The notes under the pieces were generated by a model. It saw nothing but the letters and a program-made list of their open reading frames with translations. It was not told the origin of the DNA and ran no database searches. The translations under genes were made by a program, and so were the position numbers. Positions 44,045-53,166 of a stretch of DNA of 64,000 bases are shown piece by piece. The DNA comes from Chryseobacterium sp. OV279 (GTDB lineage: Bacteria; Bacteroidota; Bacteroidia; Flavobacteriales; Weeksellaceae): positions 806,001 to 870,000 of the forward strand of contig NZ_FQUD01000004.1 in the NCBI RefSeq assembly GCF_900128945.1, given 5' to 3'. How positions within the stretch are numbered: position 1 is the first letter of the stretch; each line of letters starts with the position of its first letter.

Positions 44045-44872
44045 ATGAATTTCAGATTTTCAATCTTATCCCTGCTGTTTTTTGCATTGGGATTTTCGCA
44101 GGATCTTAAAGTGATGAGTTTCAATATCAGGCTGCAGGTGACTTCAGATAAGGAAAATGCCTGGACAGAAAGAAAACAGGATGCTGTGGATTTATTAAAT
44201 TATTATCATCCCGATTATTTCGGTGTTCAGGAAGCACTTCCCGAACAGATGAAAGATATAAAAGCAAGCCTTAAGAATTACGAATATGTAGGTGTAGGAA
44301 GAGATGACGGAAAAGAAAAAGGAGAATTTTCAGCTATTTTTTATGATACGAACAGACTCCAGGTCTTAAAATCCGGAACATTCTGGCTTTCGGAAACACC
44401 GGAAACGCCTTCCAGAGGATGGGATGCTGCGCTTAACAGAATCTGTACCTATGCCGTCTTTAAAGATAAAAGATCAAAAAAAGAATTCCTGGCCATGAAT
44501 CTTCATTTTGATCACATCGGAAATGTAGCAAGAGTGAAATCCTCCGAACTTATTCTGAAAAAAATTAAAGAGATGAATCCTAAAAATCTTCCGGTCACTT
44601 TAACCGGAGACTTTAATTTAACGGAAGATTCCGAGCCTATAAAAATCCTTTCGAAGAATCTGGATGACAGCTTTTATCATTCACAGACTAAACCTTACGG
44701 ACCCAAAGGAACGTTCACAGGTTTCAATGTCAATGAGGTTCCAAAAGACAGAATTGATTATATTTTCGTGAAAGGTTTTAAAATAAAGTCCCAGAGACAT
44801 ATCAATGACAGAAGAGAAAACCTGCTGTATCCATCGGATCATTTTCCGGTATTGGCAGAGCTTTTCTATTAA
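44045..44872 (+). CDS. Secreted endonuclease/exonuclease/phosphatase-family hydrolase
   Basis: 275 residues with a signal peptide (cleavage near LGFSQ). EEP fold motifs in order: VMSFNIRL (Asn), GVQEALPEQ (metal Glu), LAMNLHFDHIG, LTGDFNLTEDSEP (Asp/Asn pair) and LYPSDHFPVLAEL (catalytic Asp-His). Substrates in this family include nucleic acids, sphingomyelin and inositol phosphates; secreted flavobacterial members are often annotated only as EEP proteins. Monocistronic. Confidence 0.9.
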   Translation: MNFRFSILSLLFFALGFSQDLKVMSFNIRLQVTSDKENAWTERKQDAVDLLNYYHPDYFGVQEALPEQMKDIKASLKNYEYVGVGRDDGKEKGEFSAIFYDTNRLQVLKSGTFWLSETPETPSRGWDAALNRICTYAVFKDKRSKKEFLAMNLHFDHIGNVARVKSSELILKKIKEMNPKNLPVTLTGDFNLTEDSEPIKILSKNLDDSFYHSQTKPYGPKGTFTGFNVNEVPKDRIDYIFVKGFKIKSQRHINDRRENLLYPSDHFPVLAELFY

Positions 44873-45017
44873 TTAGCAGAGGTCGTTAGGAATAGATAAT
44901 AAGGTTAAGTTTGGAAGAGGGAGGATGGAAAGTTGATATTGGAAAGTTATTTTTATCAGTTACCTTAAAAGATATGGCAAGTGTGCCAACAATACACCAA
45001 ACTAAATTAACAAAAAT

Positions 45018-45050
45018 AAAAGAGAACTTGGATTGAGTTCTCTTTTTTAT
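45018..45050. terminator. Bidirectional terminator
   Basis: AAAAGAGAACT (45018-45028) and AGTTCTCTTTT (45036-45046) with T-rich sequence outside both arms. Confidence 0.8.
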
Positions 45051-45069
45051 TAATTCATTAATTGGGAAA

Positions 45070-45282
45070 TCACATTTTGTTCATTGATCTTAATATTTCA
45101 AGAACTTCTTCTGTGTTCATTTTGTTTTCTAATTTTTTTGTTATTTCAGCAATTTGTTCATTTATGCTATCTTGATAGATAACTTTTTGTTCATCTGTCA
45201 AACTGGCTATTAATGCATTTAGCTTAATAGCCATAATCATTGAACTCTGATAAGAATCCATAGCAATTGTTTGTAAATCCAT
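45070..45282 (-). CDS. Hypothetical helical protein, 70 residues
   Basis: A short helical protein (IAMDSYQSSMIMAIKLNALI, then LTDEQKVIYQDSINEQIAEI and MNTEEVLEILRSMNKM) without signal peptide. No family was recognised. It lies in an AT-rich island of short genes and ends 20 bases from a bidirectional terminator. Confidence 0.6.
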   Translation of the reverse strand: MDLQTIAMDSYQSSMIMAIKLNALIASLTDEQKVIYQDSINEQIAEITKKLENKMNTEEVLEILRSMNKM

Positions 45283-45329
45283 AGTTAAAGAGTTTATAAT
45301 TATACTTTAAAATATTTAAAAATTATATT

Positions 45330-45512
45330 ATGATAATAAAAAAATATTCACCTACATACATTGAGTGGGAAGATGTATATTCTATTCCTGATGAATTGCA
45401 TACAGAAGAAATGAACGGAATATTTGCTGATGAAAGTTTTACAGTTTTACAAGCTGGATTTATTATAAAAGAAACAGATTCATTTATAGTATTAGCAAAC
45501 CAATTGAATTAA
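45330..45512 (+). CDS. Hypothetical protein, 60 residues
   Basis: Divergent from the 70-residue gene. Acidic, beta-like composition (YIEWEDVYSIPDELHTEEMN, then FTVLQAGFIIKETDSFIVLA). No family was recognised; it may be an accessory or immunity-type small protein, which cannot be told from sequence. Confidence 0.55.
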   Translation: MIIKKYSPTYIEWEDVYSIPDELHTEEMNGIFADESFTVLQAGFIIKETDSFIVLANQLN

Positions 45513-45591
45513 CTTAACTAACTTATCAACAGGTAAATATTTAGGACTCCATAGAATACCAATAGGTTGTGTTTACGTAAAAGAATTGAAA

Positions 45592-45729
45592 TTACTTCTT
45601 TTTTGGAGTCTTAGGTGGAGATTTTTTAGGTGCCGACTTGTCAGTTTCCTTAACAGTTGTTTTAGGATGTTTCTTACCATATTCTTCTGTTACATACTTA
45701 CCTGTTCCTGCGTCTCTGATCTTTGCCAT
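45592..45729 (-). CDS. Conserved 45-residue Lys/Pro-rich protein
   Basis: Starts MAKIRDAGTGKYVTEEYG and continues KKHPKTTVKETDK into a Lys/Pro tail ending TPKKK. The first 25 residues match, from memory, a small protein very common in Bacteroidota genomes (AGTG-YVT-EYA-KHPKTTV), whose function is unknown. It is too short for ordinary gene finders, but the frame is intact and conserved in pattern. Confidence 0.75.
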   Translation of the reverse strand: MAKIRDAGTGKYVTEEYGKKHPKTTVKETDKSAPKKSPPKTPKKK

Positions 45730-45871
45730 AGTTTTATGATTTTAGTTTAGATAAAAATACAAATATTAATCATATAACTTAATAAAATAACAACAAAAAT
45801 AAATAATTAAAGCTCTAATTAAGGAGCATTATTAATGCCCATATATTATCAATATTAAAGATTCATAATAA

Positions 45872-46023
45872 GATGATTTCTTAAAAGGAATCGTAAAGAT
45901 AGTTGAAAGGTTAAACCTTGTAATAGGATGTAAGGGTTTAGGCAAATATTTACAATTTTATATACTTCATCAAATGAATATATTGAAGCCTTAACTAAAT
46001 TAATAGAAAAGTCTAATAAATAA
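45872..46023 (+). pseudogene. Possible frameshifted gene remnant
   Basis: A frame open from 45872 reads DDFLKGIVKIVERLNLVIG then CKGLGKYLQFY; from about 45964 protein-like sequence continues in another frame (TSSNEYIEALTKLIEKSNK, stop at 46021-46023), while the first frame stops at 45992. No start codon was found. It may be the 3' relic of a decayed gene; weak support. Confidence 0.25.
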
Positions 46024-46357
46024 ATTTCTTTGTCTCATTGTCAAACCATTCAAGCATTACTTTGTTTGTCGAATGAATAGACATAATTGTTAGTAAATCG
46101 ATTAACTTAACTTGCAAATCTTTTATGAAAGGATGCGTGATTTCTATATCTAAATCAAAATTTATTTCTTCAGCAATTTTATAAAGATTAGAGTTAAAAT
46201 CACCTTGTAGACTATACTTTGAATCAATTATAAGTTTTTCCAATTCTTCTTTAGTTAACTGTGATTTAGATTTTATCATCTCCATGTAATTATTAAAAGA
46301 AACCAAATTAGCTCGATGATACTTGGTTAAAAATTGAGATATTAATTCTACTGACAT
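46013..46357 (-). CDS. Hypothetical protein, 114 residues
   Basis: All-helical and charged (FLTKYHRANLVSFNNYMEMI, LTKEELEKLIIDSKYSLQGD, then LQVKLIDLLTIMSIHSTNK), no signal peptide. No family was recognised. It belongs to the AT-rich island between 44.9 and 46.4 kb. Confidence 0.55.
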   Translation of the reverse strand: MSVELISQFLTKYHRANLVSFNNYMEMIKSKSQLTKEELEKLIIDSKYSLQGDFNSNLYKIAEEINFDLDIEITHPFIKDLQVKLIDLLTIMSIHSTNKVMLEWFDNETKKFIY

Positions 46358-46469
46358 ATTGTTAATATTATTTTTTAAATATAAAGATAAATAAAGCCGC
46401 GCGTAATTCTACCTTCTTACCTCGATAACTTCCAGCTTCAAACTTCAAACTTCCTGACTTGATTTCAGA

Positions 46470-47153
46470 TCAATTTAACGGAAAATCAACTTCAAATCCA
46501 ATTCCTCTCAGGGATTGGATTTTTATTTGGGGATCATTCATGAAATATTTTCGCAGACGGCTGATAAATACATCAAGGCTTCTTCCTGTGAAATAATCGT
46601 TCGTTTCCCAAAGGTTATCCAGAATATCATCCCTTTTGATCATGGTACCGTTGTATTTCAGAAGATATAGAAGAAGTTCCCGCTCCCTGATCGTAAGGCG
46701 TACATTGCCTTCAGGATGGGAAAGTAACAGTTTTTCTGTGTCGAAATAATAATCCCCGATTTTGATCTGTGCCGGGGTGTTTGGCTGGGTTCTTTTAAGG
46801 ATATTTTTAATCCTCAATACCAGCTCTTCCGGATCGCAGGGTTTGGCAATATAATCGTCTGCTCCGATCTTCAGGCCCATCAGGCGGTCTATTTTCTGAT
46901 TTTTGGCCGTGAGGAAAAGCAGGGGGAAATTATTTTTCTCCTTTAAAATCATTTTAGCTAAAGAAAAACCATCAATGGAAGGCATCATAATGTCCAGAAT
47001 TCCAATGTGAAAAGGGAAATCAGTGCTTAAAAGACTAACAACGTCTTCCGGATTCTGAAACCACGTCACTTCAAAATCCTCCAGTTCCAGATACTGTTTC
47101 AGGATCATCCCGAAATCCGGGTCGTCTTCGGCTAAAAGGATCCTAGTTTTCAT
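46470..47153 (-). CDS. OmpR-family response regulator (pair 2)
   Basis: 227 residues. Receiver with AEDDPD, phospho-acceptor Asp54 (ILDIMMPS), and Lys in IAKPCDPEE; winged-helix output with LTIRERELLLYLLKYNG and RSLDVFISRLRKYFM. It is a clear paralogue of the regulator at 37451-38143 with the same layout. It overlaps its kinase by 11 bases. Its probable target, the divergent outer-membrane protein gene at 48599, is inferred from position. Confidence 0.92.
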   Translation of the reverse strand: MKTRILLAEDDPDFGMILKQYLELEDFEVTWFQNPEDVVSLLSTDFPFHIGILDIMMPSIDGFSLAKMILKEKNNFPLLFLTAKNQKIDRLMGLKIGADDYIAKPCDPEELVLRIKNILKRTQPNTPAQIKIGDYYFDTEKLLLSHPEGNVRLTIRERELLLYLLKYNGTMIKRDDILDNLWETNDYFTGRSLDVFISRLRKYFMNDPQIKIQSLRGIGFEVDFPLN

Positions 47154-48459
47154 AAGGAACAGATATTTTAAAGGTCGTTTCGGTTTTAGAAAGGCTGGAA
47201 ACTTCTATGCTGCCACCGTATTTCGTGACGATCTTTTTCACAAAATAAAGCCCCAGTCCCAATCCTTTGGTGTTGTGAATATTATTAGCCTGGATTCTGT
47301 AGAATTTTTCAAAAATGTGGGCAAGTTCCTTTTTCTCAATGCCGCAGCCATTGTCGCTGATCTCTATTTTGAGGGTTTGAGGAGAATTATTAATATTGAT
47401 TTTCACATCGGAAGCTCCGTATTTTACACTGTTTTCACAAAGATTTTTGATGACGGTTTCCATAAGATGCTGGTCAAAAGGAAGCTCTTCTGTTATTTTA
47501 TTGGACAAATCAAAATTGATTTCAGGATAAGTGAAGGCGAGATCCTGCACAAAAAAACTCCAGTCTTCCGGTTGTATGGAAAGGGTTTCCTCAGAAGTTT
47601 CGTCTTTGTGGAGCTGAATCATCAGATTTTCCAGACGGTTGATCTGCCGGTCGATGAGGGGCAGTGTTTCAGGATTCCATTCTTTTTTTAAAGTTTTTGA
47701 GGCTATTTTTAAAGTAGCGATCGGCGTTTTAAATTCATGAGAAATATTATCCACAACGGTGTGGAGAACTTCTACCTGTTTCTGCTGGCGGGCTAGATTT
47801 TTAACGGTGAAAATATAAAGTAAGAGTACACTGGCAAGGATGGCAGCACAGCATATGGTGAGCAGGGCAAGCTCTTTAAATATGATGGTTTTGATGTTTA
47901 AAATCTCGAAACCGGTATTGCTTTTCAGAATAAAAGAGTCATTTCTGCCGGGAGTGTCATCATTAGTCGTGGATCTTGATGTAGTTTCCCATTTACCTGT
48001 ATTGGAAATTTTAGGATTGGAAACTTTATTTCGGGTTTCATACAGGGTAATCGGCTGATCAATCAGGCTCGTGCTGTCAGGAATATAAATAATGGAAATA
48101 TATTCTGTTTTGGTAGCGATTTTATAGCCTTCTTTTTTAAAACTGGCATCTACGTAGTCGCTGAGATGCTTTTCATTTTCCTTTCTGTTTTTTTGAAAGT
48201 ACTCCAGAAAATCTTTTTTACTGATCTTTTTATCATGATATCGGATTAAGATCTTCTGAATAGTATCATCTGTTCTGTTTTTGATACCACCCAGATCTTC
48301 CAGTCTGTCGGTATAGTTGGTAAGTCTTGCATGAACATCTCTGTAAATCTCCCGTTCCTTTACCTGATACGTCTTGTACATAAAATAAGCCTGTATCCCA
48401 AGCAGAAGCAGGAACAGGGCAGCGAAAAGAGCAATAAGATTTTTGCTTTTGGTGATCAT
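47143..48459 (-). CDS. Sensor histidine kinase (pair 2)
   Basis: 438 residues: membrane helix at about 8-28, periplasmic domain to about 190, second membrane helix at about 197-217, HisKA with SHEFKTPIATLKIASKT (phospho-His), and HATPase with LCENSVKYGA, DNGCGIEKKEL and GLGLGLYFVKKIV. A TATCTTTG box at 48465-48472 (minus) would give an almost leaderless transcript for ATG 48459. Divergent from an outer-membrane beta-barrel gene. Confidence 0.92.
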   Translation of the reverse strand: MITKSKNLIALFAALFLLLLGIQAYFMYKTYQVKEREIYRDVHARLTNYTDRLEDLGGIKNRTDDTIQKILIRYHDKKISKKDFLEYFQKNRKENEKHLSDYVDASFKKEGYKIATKTEYISIIYIPDSTSLIDQPITLYETRNKVSNPKISNTGKWETTSRSTTNDDTPGRNDSFILKSNTGFEILNIKTIIFKELALLTICCAAILASVLLLYIFTVKNLARQQKQVEVLHTVVDNISHEFKTPIATLKIASKTLKKEWNPETLPLIDRQINRLENLMIQLHKDETSEETLSIQPEDWSFFVQDLAFTYPEINFDLSNKITEELPFDQHLMETVIKNLCENSVKYGASDVKININNSPQTLKIEISDNGCGIEKKELAHIFEKFYRIQANNIHNTKGLGLGLYFVKKIVTKYGGSIEVSSLSKTETTFKISVPYEN

Positions 48460-48598
48460 TGAAACAAAGATAAAAACTTTAGGCTTCCCCTTGCCGGCAT
48501 TAACCCATCATTAACCTTCCATTAACCGAAATTCTCTATGTAAATACTGAATTTTGAACCGGAAAGCAGAGTCACATCCATGCTTTTCAGAATCAATT

Positions 48599-50971
48599 AT
48601 GTATAAAGTTTTTCTTTTACTGCTGTTTCCAATAATACTGTCGGCCCAGACGAAGATTATTAAAGGTTCAGTGACGGATACCGGGAGTAGCAAAATATCT
48701 TCCGCGGATATCACCGTTTATAATTTAAAAAATGAATTGATCAAAACACTGAAAACTGATCAAAACGGTTATTTCAGTGTAGGAGGGATCTCGGGTGATT
48801 CCATAAAAATAGCCGTCAAAAAAACAGATTATGCTCCGTTTGAAAAAATAGTGGATCTGCAAAAAGAGAATGAATTTTTAAAAATCATCCTTAACAAAGA
48901 AACCCAGGAAATAGAAGCCGTCGTAATGACCAAGCAGAAACCGGTAGTCACCAGAAAAGTAGACCGCTTGGAGTTCAATGTGGAAAACAGTAATGTCTCT
49001 TCACTTAACGCATGGGAAATCTTAAAGAAAACACCCAATGTAACGATCAATAATGATGTGATCGCCATCAAAGGAGGTACAGGGATTTTGGTGACCATCA
49101 ATGACAAAAAAGTTATGCTGACCGGAGATGAGCTCAAAAATTTTCTTGAAAATACCCAGGGCGATGAAATCAAATCGGTAGAAGTGATTACCAATCCGCC
49201 TGCAAAATATGAAGCCTCAGGCAGTGCAGTGCTGAATATCGTCATGAAGAAAAATAAGATTGAAGGCTACCGTGGGATTGTTTCCTCAAAATATGTTCAG
49301 ACCCAATATGCAAAAGGAGTGGCAGGAATCTCCCAATATTATAAAAAAGATAAACTTTCATTAATGGGGAGCTATTACAGAGGTTTTGGAACCTATTACC
49401 GGGAGGGAACTGATTTTGTCAATTACCAGGAAAGCCAGACCAGATGGGTGAGTACCATGAACCGGAAAGATAAAAATAATGCACAGAATACCCTCAACTT
49501 CAATGCGGAATATGAAATTGACAGCCTGACGAATATGAGTCTGAATTACTCAGGATACTTCAGCCCGAAATCTTTTGGCACTTATGTAGTGCCTACGCTG
49601 ATCTACAACAATCAGGATATGGCTGAGTCTAATTATACAACGATTAATGATCATCAGTCCAGAACAATCAATAATTCACTGAGCTTTCAGATAGACCGTA
49701 AACTGAACAAAAAAAGCAGTCTTTCGTGGATCAGTTATTTTACCGTAAACAATGTGGATAAATACCAGAACGTGCTTACTCATCTTGATTTTGCTGGTGA
49801 GACGCCTAGGGATGATAATTTCTTTACCCGGAATAAAGCTGATGTTAAGTTGTATTCAACACAAGCAGATTATCAGTGGAAAGATAAAAAGTTGGAAGTG
49901 GAATCCGGAATGAAATATAGTTTTGTGAAAACAACCAGCGGACTGGATTTTTCAGATAACGAAAACGGAATCATGCAACTGCGCCCGGAGAAAAGCAGTC
50001 TGTTTGATTATAAAGAACATAATTTCGCCGTCTATTCTTCACTGGCTTATAATCTTGGAAAGTGGAATTTTAAAGGAGGGCTCCGTGCAGAAATGACAGA
50101 TCTGGAAGGTGTCGTTTCCGAACCTTATGAACGAAATAAAAACAATTACTGGAATCTTTTCCCCACATTTTACGCCCAATATACTACCGAAAGTAAGCAT
50201 GAGTTCGGGTTCTCTTATGGAAAAAGAATCAACAGACCGTCTTATTCATGGCTGAATCCGGCGAAGTCATATTATAATTTATTTTCCTATTATCAGGGAG
50301 ATCCGAAACTGAAAGCCACCATCATTCATAACCTGAATCTTACGTATTCGTGGAAAGGCTGGAATCTGGATATGTACTACCGGAAAGAAATTTATCCGTC
50401 TATGGAAATTTCGTATCAGGAACCAAGCACGAACAGCCTGATTTACTATTTCACTAATATTGAAAAAGGACAGGCTTTTGGAGCAAGTCTGTACAAAAGT
50501 TTCCAGATCAAACCCTGGTGGACGCTTATCCTTTCTGAAAATCTTGAACACAACGAAAATTATTTCAAAGGAACGGATGATCTCCTGTATAAAAATAAAG
50601 TATGGAACTGGGTATCGAATGTTTCCACTGCCGTTACTTTGGATAAAAGCAATGACTGGAAAATGGAGGTGGGTCACAAATACTACTCACCTGGAATACA
50701 GGGAACTTTCACGATCTCCAGCGCATGGTCTGCTTATTTCGTGATGAACCGTAAATTCTTTAATAAAAAACTGGAAGCCTCATTTATCGTCAATGATATT
50801 TTCAGAACCATGGGGCAGAAGATCAGTACAAAATATGCCAATCAGGATAATTACTTTCTGGATTACGGAGACACGCAGGGGTTTACGCTTTCACTGAAAT
50901 TCAATTTTGGGAACCAGGCGGTGAAAAATGCTAAAACGATTAAGAAGACTGATGAACAGGATAGATTGTGA
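48599..50971 (+). CDS. TonB-dependent-receptor-like outer-membrane beta-barrel protein
   Basis: 790 residues from ATG 48599, which gives a clean signal peptide (MYKVFLLLLF...ILSAQ); the longer TTG frame adds a polar stretch and is unlikely. After the signal come a CarboxypepD_reg domain (IIKGSVTDTGSSKISSADIT, DQNGYFSVGG), a plug-like region (TGILVTINDKKVMLTGDEL, VITNPPAKYEASGSAVLNIV), and a beta barrel of the OMP_b-brl_3 type to the C-terminus (GFTLSLKFNFGN). Such proteins in Bacteroidota are receptors or transporters of unknown ligand. Divergent from kinase pair 2. Confidence 0.9.
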   Translation: MYKVFLLLLFPIILSAQTKIIKGSVTDTGSSKISSADITVYNLKNELIKTLKTDQNGYFSVGGISGDSIKIAVKKTDYAPFEKIVDLQKENEFLKIILNKETQEIEAVVMTKQKPVVTRKVDRLEFNVENSNVSSLNAWEILKKTPNVTINNDVIAIKGGTGILVTINDKKVMLTGDELKNFLENTQGDEIKSVEVITNPPAKYEASGSAVLNIVMKKNKIEGYRGIVSSKYVQTQYAKGVAGISQYYKKDKLSLMGSYYRGFGTYYREGTDFVNYQESQTRWVSTMNRKDKNNAQNTLNFNAEYEIDSLTNMSLNYSGYFSPKSFGTYVVPTLIYNNQDMAESNYTTINDHQSRTINNSLSFQIDRKLNKKSSLSWISYFTVNNVDKYQNVLTHLDFAGETPRDDNFFTRNKADVKLYSTQADYQWKDKKLEVESGMKYSFVKTTSGLDFSDNENGIMQLRPEKSSLFDYKEHNFAVYSSLAYNLGKWNFKGGLRAEMTDLEGVVSEPYERNKNNYWNLFPTFYAQYTTESKHEFGFSYGKRINRPSYSWLNPAKSYYNLFSYYQGDPKLKATIIHNLNLTYSWKGWNLDMYYRKEIYPSMEISYQEPSTNSLIYYFTNIEKGQAFGASLYKSFQIKPWWTLILSENLEHNENYFKGTDDLLYKNKVWNWVSNVSTAVTLDKSNDWKMEVGHKYYSPGIQGTFTISSAWSAYFVMNRKFFNKKLEASFIVNDIFRTMGQKISTKYANQDNYFLDYGDTQGFTLSLKFNFGNQAVKNAKTIKKTDEQDRL

Positions 50972-51296
50972 TCGGCTTTCTTGTTACGGGGTGGGAGAGT
51001 CGGAGTGTTTTAGGGTTTGGGAGTATTTTTTGATTTATAAATGATGAGTTTTGAGTTATGAAATTCGAATTTTGAAATCTGTCAGTCCGGAAAGATTAAA
51101 TAAAGATCAAGTTGTTGTAAATCAATGTTTTGTTGACGCAAGTGATGAGTATGACGATGTCTGAAATCTGAAGTCTCACATCTGAAGTCTTTAAGAAAAT
51201 AAAAAATTAATAGCTATAAAACATTATTATAAAAGAAATGACTGCCCGGTGTTACATTTTCGCTAATTTTGATACTTATTTTTAAAAATTAGAGAT
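50972..51296. other. 325-bp gene-free region with repeats and a promoter
   Basis: Contains TTATAAATGATGAGTTTT (51035-51052, inverse of 43926-43943), a TCTGAAATCTGAAGTCT / ATCTGAAGTCTTTAAG direct repeat (about 51157-51192), and a -7 box at 51264. No coding frame was seen. Confidence 0.55.
51264..51271 (+). promoter_or_regulatory. -7 box for the second M1 peptidase
   Basis: TAATTTTG matches TAnnTTTG, 25 bases before the ATG; -33 unclear. Confidence 0.45.
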
Positions 51297-53162
51297 ATGA
51301 AACGATTTCTTTATGCTCTGGCAGTGACTGTTTCGATGCAGCAGGTTTGTGCGCAGGAGCTTTATATGCCGAGGAATATTAAAAAAGCCTATGAAAAAGG
51401 AACCCGGGATATTTCCGGTGCCCCGGGCAAAAACTATTGGCAGAATAAAGGAATTTATAATGTTGACGTAAAAGTGGATGCCGGAACGAAGACCGTTTCA
51501 GGAAAAGAAACCATCACGTATACGAATAACAGCCCGGACGAACTTCATGAGTTGGCCATCAGATTTGTAAATAACCTTCACAAGCCACAGTCGCCAAGAT
51601 CAGGGACGGTGTCCAAAGATTTCCTGTCTTCAGGTCTTCACATCAAATCTTTCATGGTAAATGGAGAAAAATATGCTGTAAACAGCGATGATTGGGGAAC
51701 GGTTGAAAAAGTAAAACTGAATAAAGCCCTTAAAGCCGGATCTAAAACAGAGATCAAAATAGAATGGGAATATCCGCTTTCTGTTCAGAGTGGAAGAGAA
51801 GGGCAGATAGACCCTGAAACTTTTTATGTAGCCTATTCTTTCCCGAGGGTTTCAGTGTATGATGATTACAATGGCTGGGATATGCTTCCGCATTCGGACA
51901 GACAGGAGTTTTATAACGACTTTAATGATTATAGTTTTACCATCTCTGCTCCAAAGAATTTTGTAGTTTGGGCCACCGGAGATTTTTTGAATCCGGATGC
52001 TGTACTGCAGCCTGAATATTTAAAAAGATACAAAGCTTCTCTTAAAAGCGATAAAGTGATTCAAATTGCTTCCGAACAGGAAATGAGATCCGGAAAAGTA
52101 ACTAAGCCAAACAAATGGAATATCTGGAAATTTAAAGCGAATCATATCACGGATTTCTGTTTTGCATTGAGCAACCATTATGTTTGGGACGGAGCAAGTG
52201 TTCAGTTGAAATCGAAAAGAGCAAGTGTTCAGTCAGCCTATAAAACAGGAGCCAAAGATTTTGAACAGTATGTAGACTGGATGCGTTATAATCTGGATTG
52301 GTTTTCAAAGAAATGGCCGGGCGTGGAGTATCCTTATAATGTGATGACCGCTATTCAGGGATATGCTGATATGGAATACCCTATGATGATCAATGATACA
52401 AGCGTTCCTGACGATCTTCGCGATGCAAGACTTACCGCTGATCATGAAATTGCACACACGTATTTTCCTTTTTATATGGGGATTAATGAAACCCGTTATG
52501 CTTTTATGGATGAAGGTTGGGCAACTACCCTTGAATACCTGATCGGAATTGATGAAAACGGGGAAGCTGCTGCAAAAGAATTCTATAAAAACTTCCGCGT
52601 TAAAAGGTGGATCAAAGACCCTTCTGCTGAACAGGATCAGCCGGTTATTACGATGAGTACTCAGGTGAGTGGTGCAGGATATGGAAACAATTCTTATGTA
52701 AAAGCATCGTTGTCTTATCTTGCATTGAAAGATTATTTAGGAGATGACCTGTTCAAGAAAGCGCTTCTTCATTATATGGATAACTGGAATGGGAAGCATC
52801 CTGTGCCGTGGGATTATTTTAATTCAATGAATACAGGTTCAGGAAAAAATCTGAACTGGTTCTTTCAAAACTGGTTCTATACCAATAATTATATAGATTT
52901 AAAAGTAACCGGTGCTTCACAGCTAAACGATCTTCTTACCGTAAATGTAGATAATGTAGGCGGATTCGCCATTCCTTTTGATGCCGTGCTTAATTACGAG
53001 GACGGATCTGTGGAAAAACTTCACTTCTCACCGGGAATCTGGGAGAAAAACCAGAAACAGACGGACCTTACCGTTCCTATTAAAAAGAAAGTGAAATCTG
53101 TGACTTTAGACGGAGATATCTTTATGGATTATACGCCGGATAATAATACAAGAGCATTATAA
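51297..53162 (+). CDS. Secreted M1-family metallopeptidase, short form
   Basis: 621 residues with a signal peptide (cleavage near QQVCAQ). Zinc site HEIAHTYF (His383, Glu384, His387) with the third ligand Glu406 in FMDEGWATTLEYL, and ADMEYPMM as GAMEN equivalent. It shares with the gene at 41576 the opening GHAYWQN/GKNYWQN, VSGKETITYTNNSPDELHEL and the WFFQNWF/WFWRGWF segment, so the two are paralogues; it lacks the extra C-terminal beta domain. Probably a periplasmic aminopeptidase. Confidence 0.92.
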   Translation: MKRFLYALAVTVSMQQVCAQELYMPRNIKKAYEKGTRDISGAPGKNYWQNKGIYNVDVKVDAGTKTVSGKETITYTNNSPDELHELAIRFVNNLHKPQSPRSGTVSKDFLSSGLHIKSFMVNGEKYAVNSDDWGTVEKVKLNKALKAGSKTEIKIEWEYPLSVQSGREGQIDPETFYVAYSFPRVSVYDDYNGWDMLPHSDRQEFYNDFNDYSFTISAPKNFVVWATGDFLNPDAVLQPEYLKRYKASLKSDKVIQIASEQEMRSGKVTKPNKWNIWKFKANHITDFCFALSNHYVWDGASVQLKSKRASVQSAYKTGAKDFEQYVDWMRYNLDWFSKKWPGVEYPYNVMTAIQGYADMEYPMMINDTSVPDDLRDARLTADHEIAHTYFPFYMGINETRYAFMDEGWATTLEYLIGIDENGEAAAKEFYKNFRVKRWIKDPSAEQDQPVITMSTQVSGAGYGNNSYVKASLSYLALKDYLGDDLFKKALLHYMDNWNGKHPVPWDYFNSMNTGSGKNLNWFFQNWFYTNNYIDLKVTGASQLNDLLTVNVDNVGGFAIPFDAVLNYEDGSVEKLHFSPGIWEKNQKQTDLTVPIKKKVKSVTLDGDIFMDYTPDNNTRAL

Positions 53163-53166
53163 AAAC

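Noticed and set aside
47275..47691. 138-residue plus-strand frame over kinase pair 2
   Set aside because: Antisense to conserved HATPase motifs; no start signal or family resemblance.
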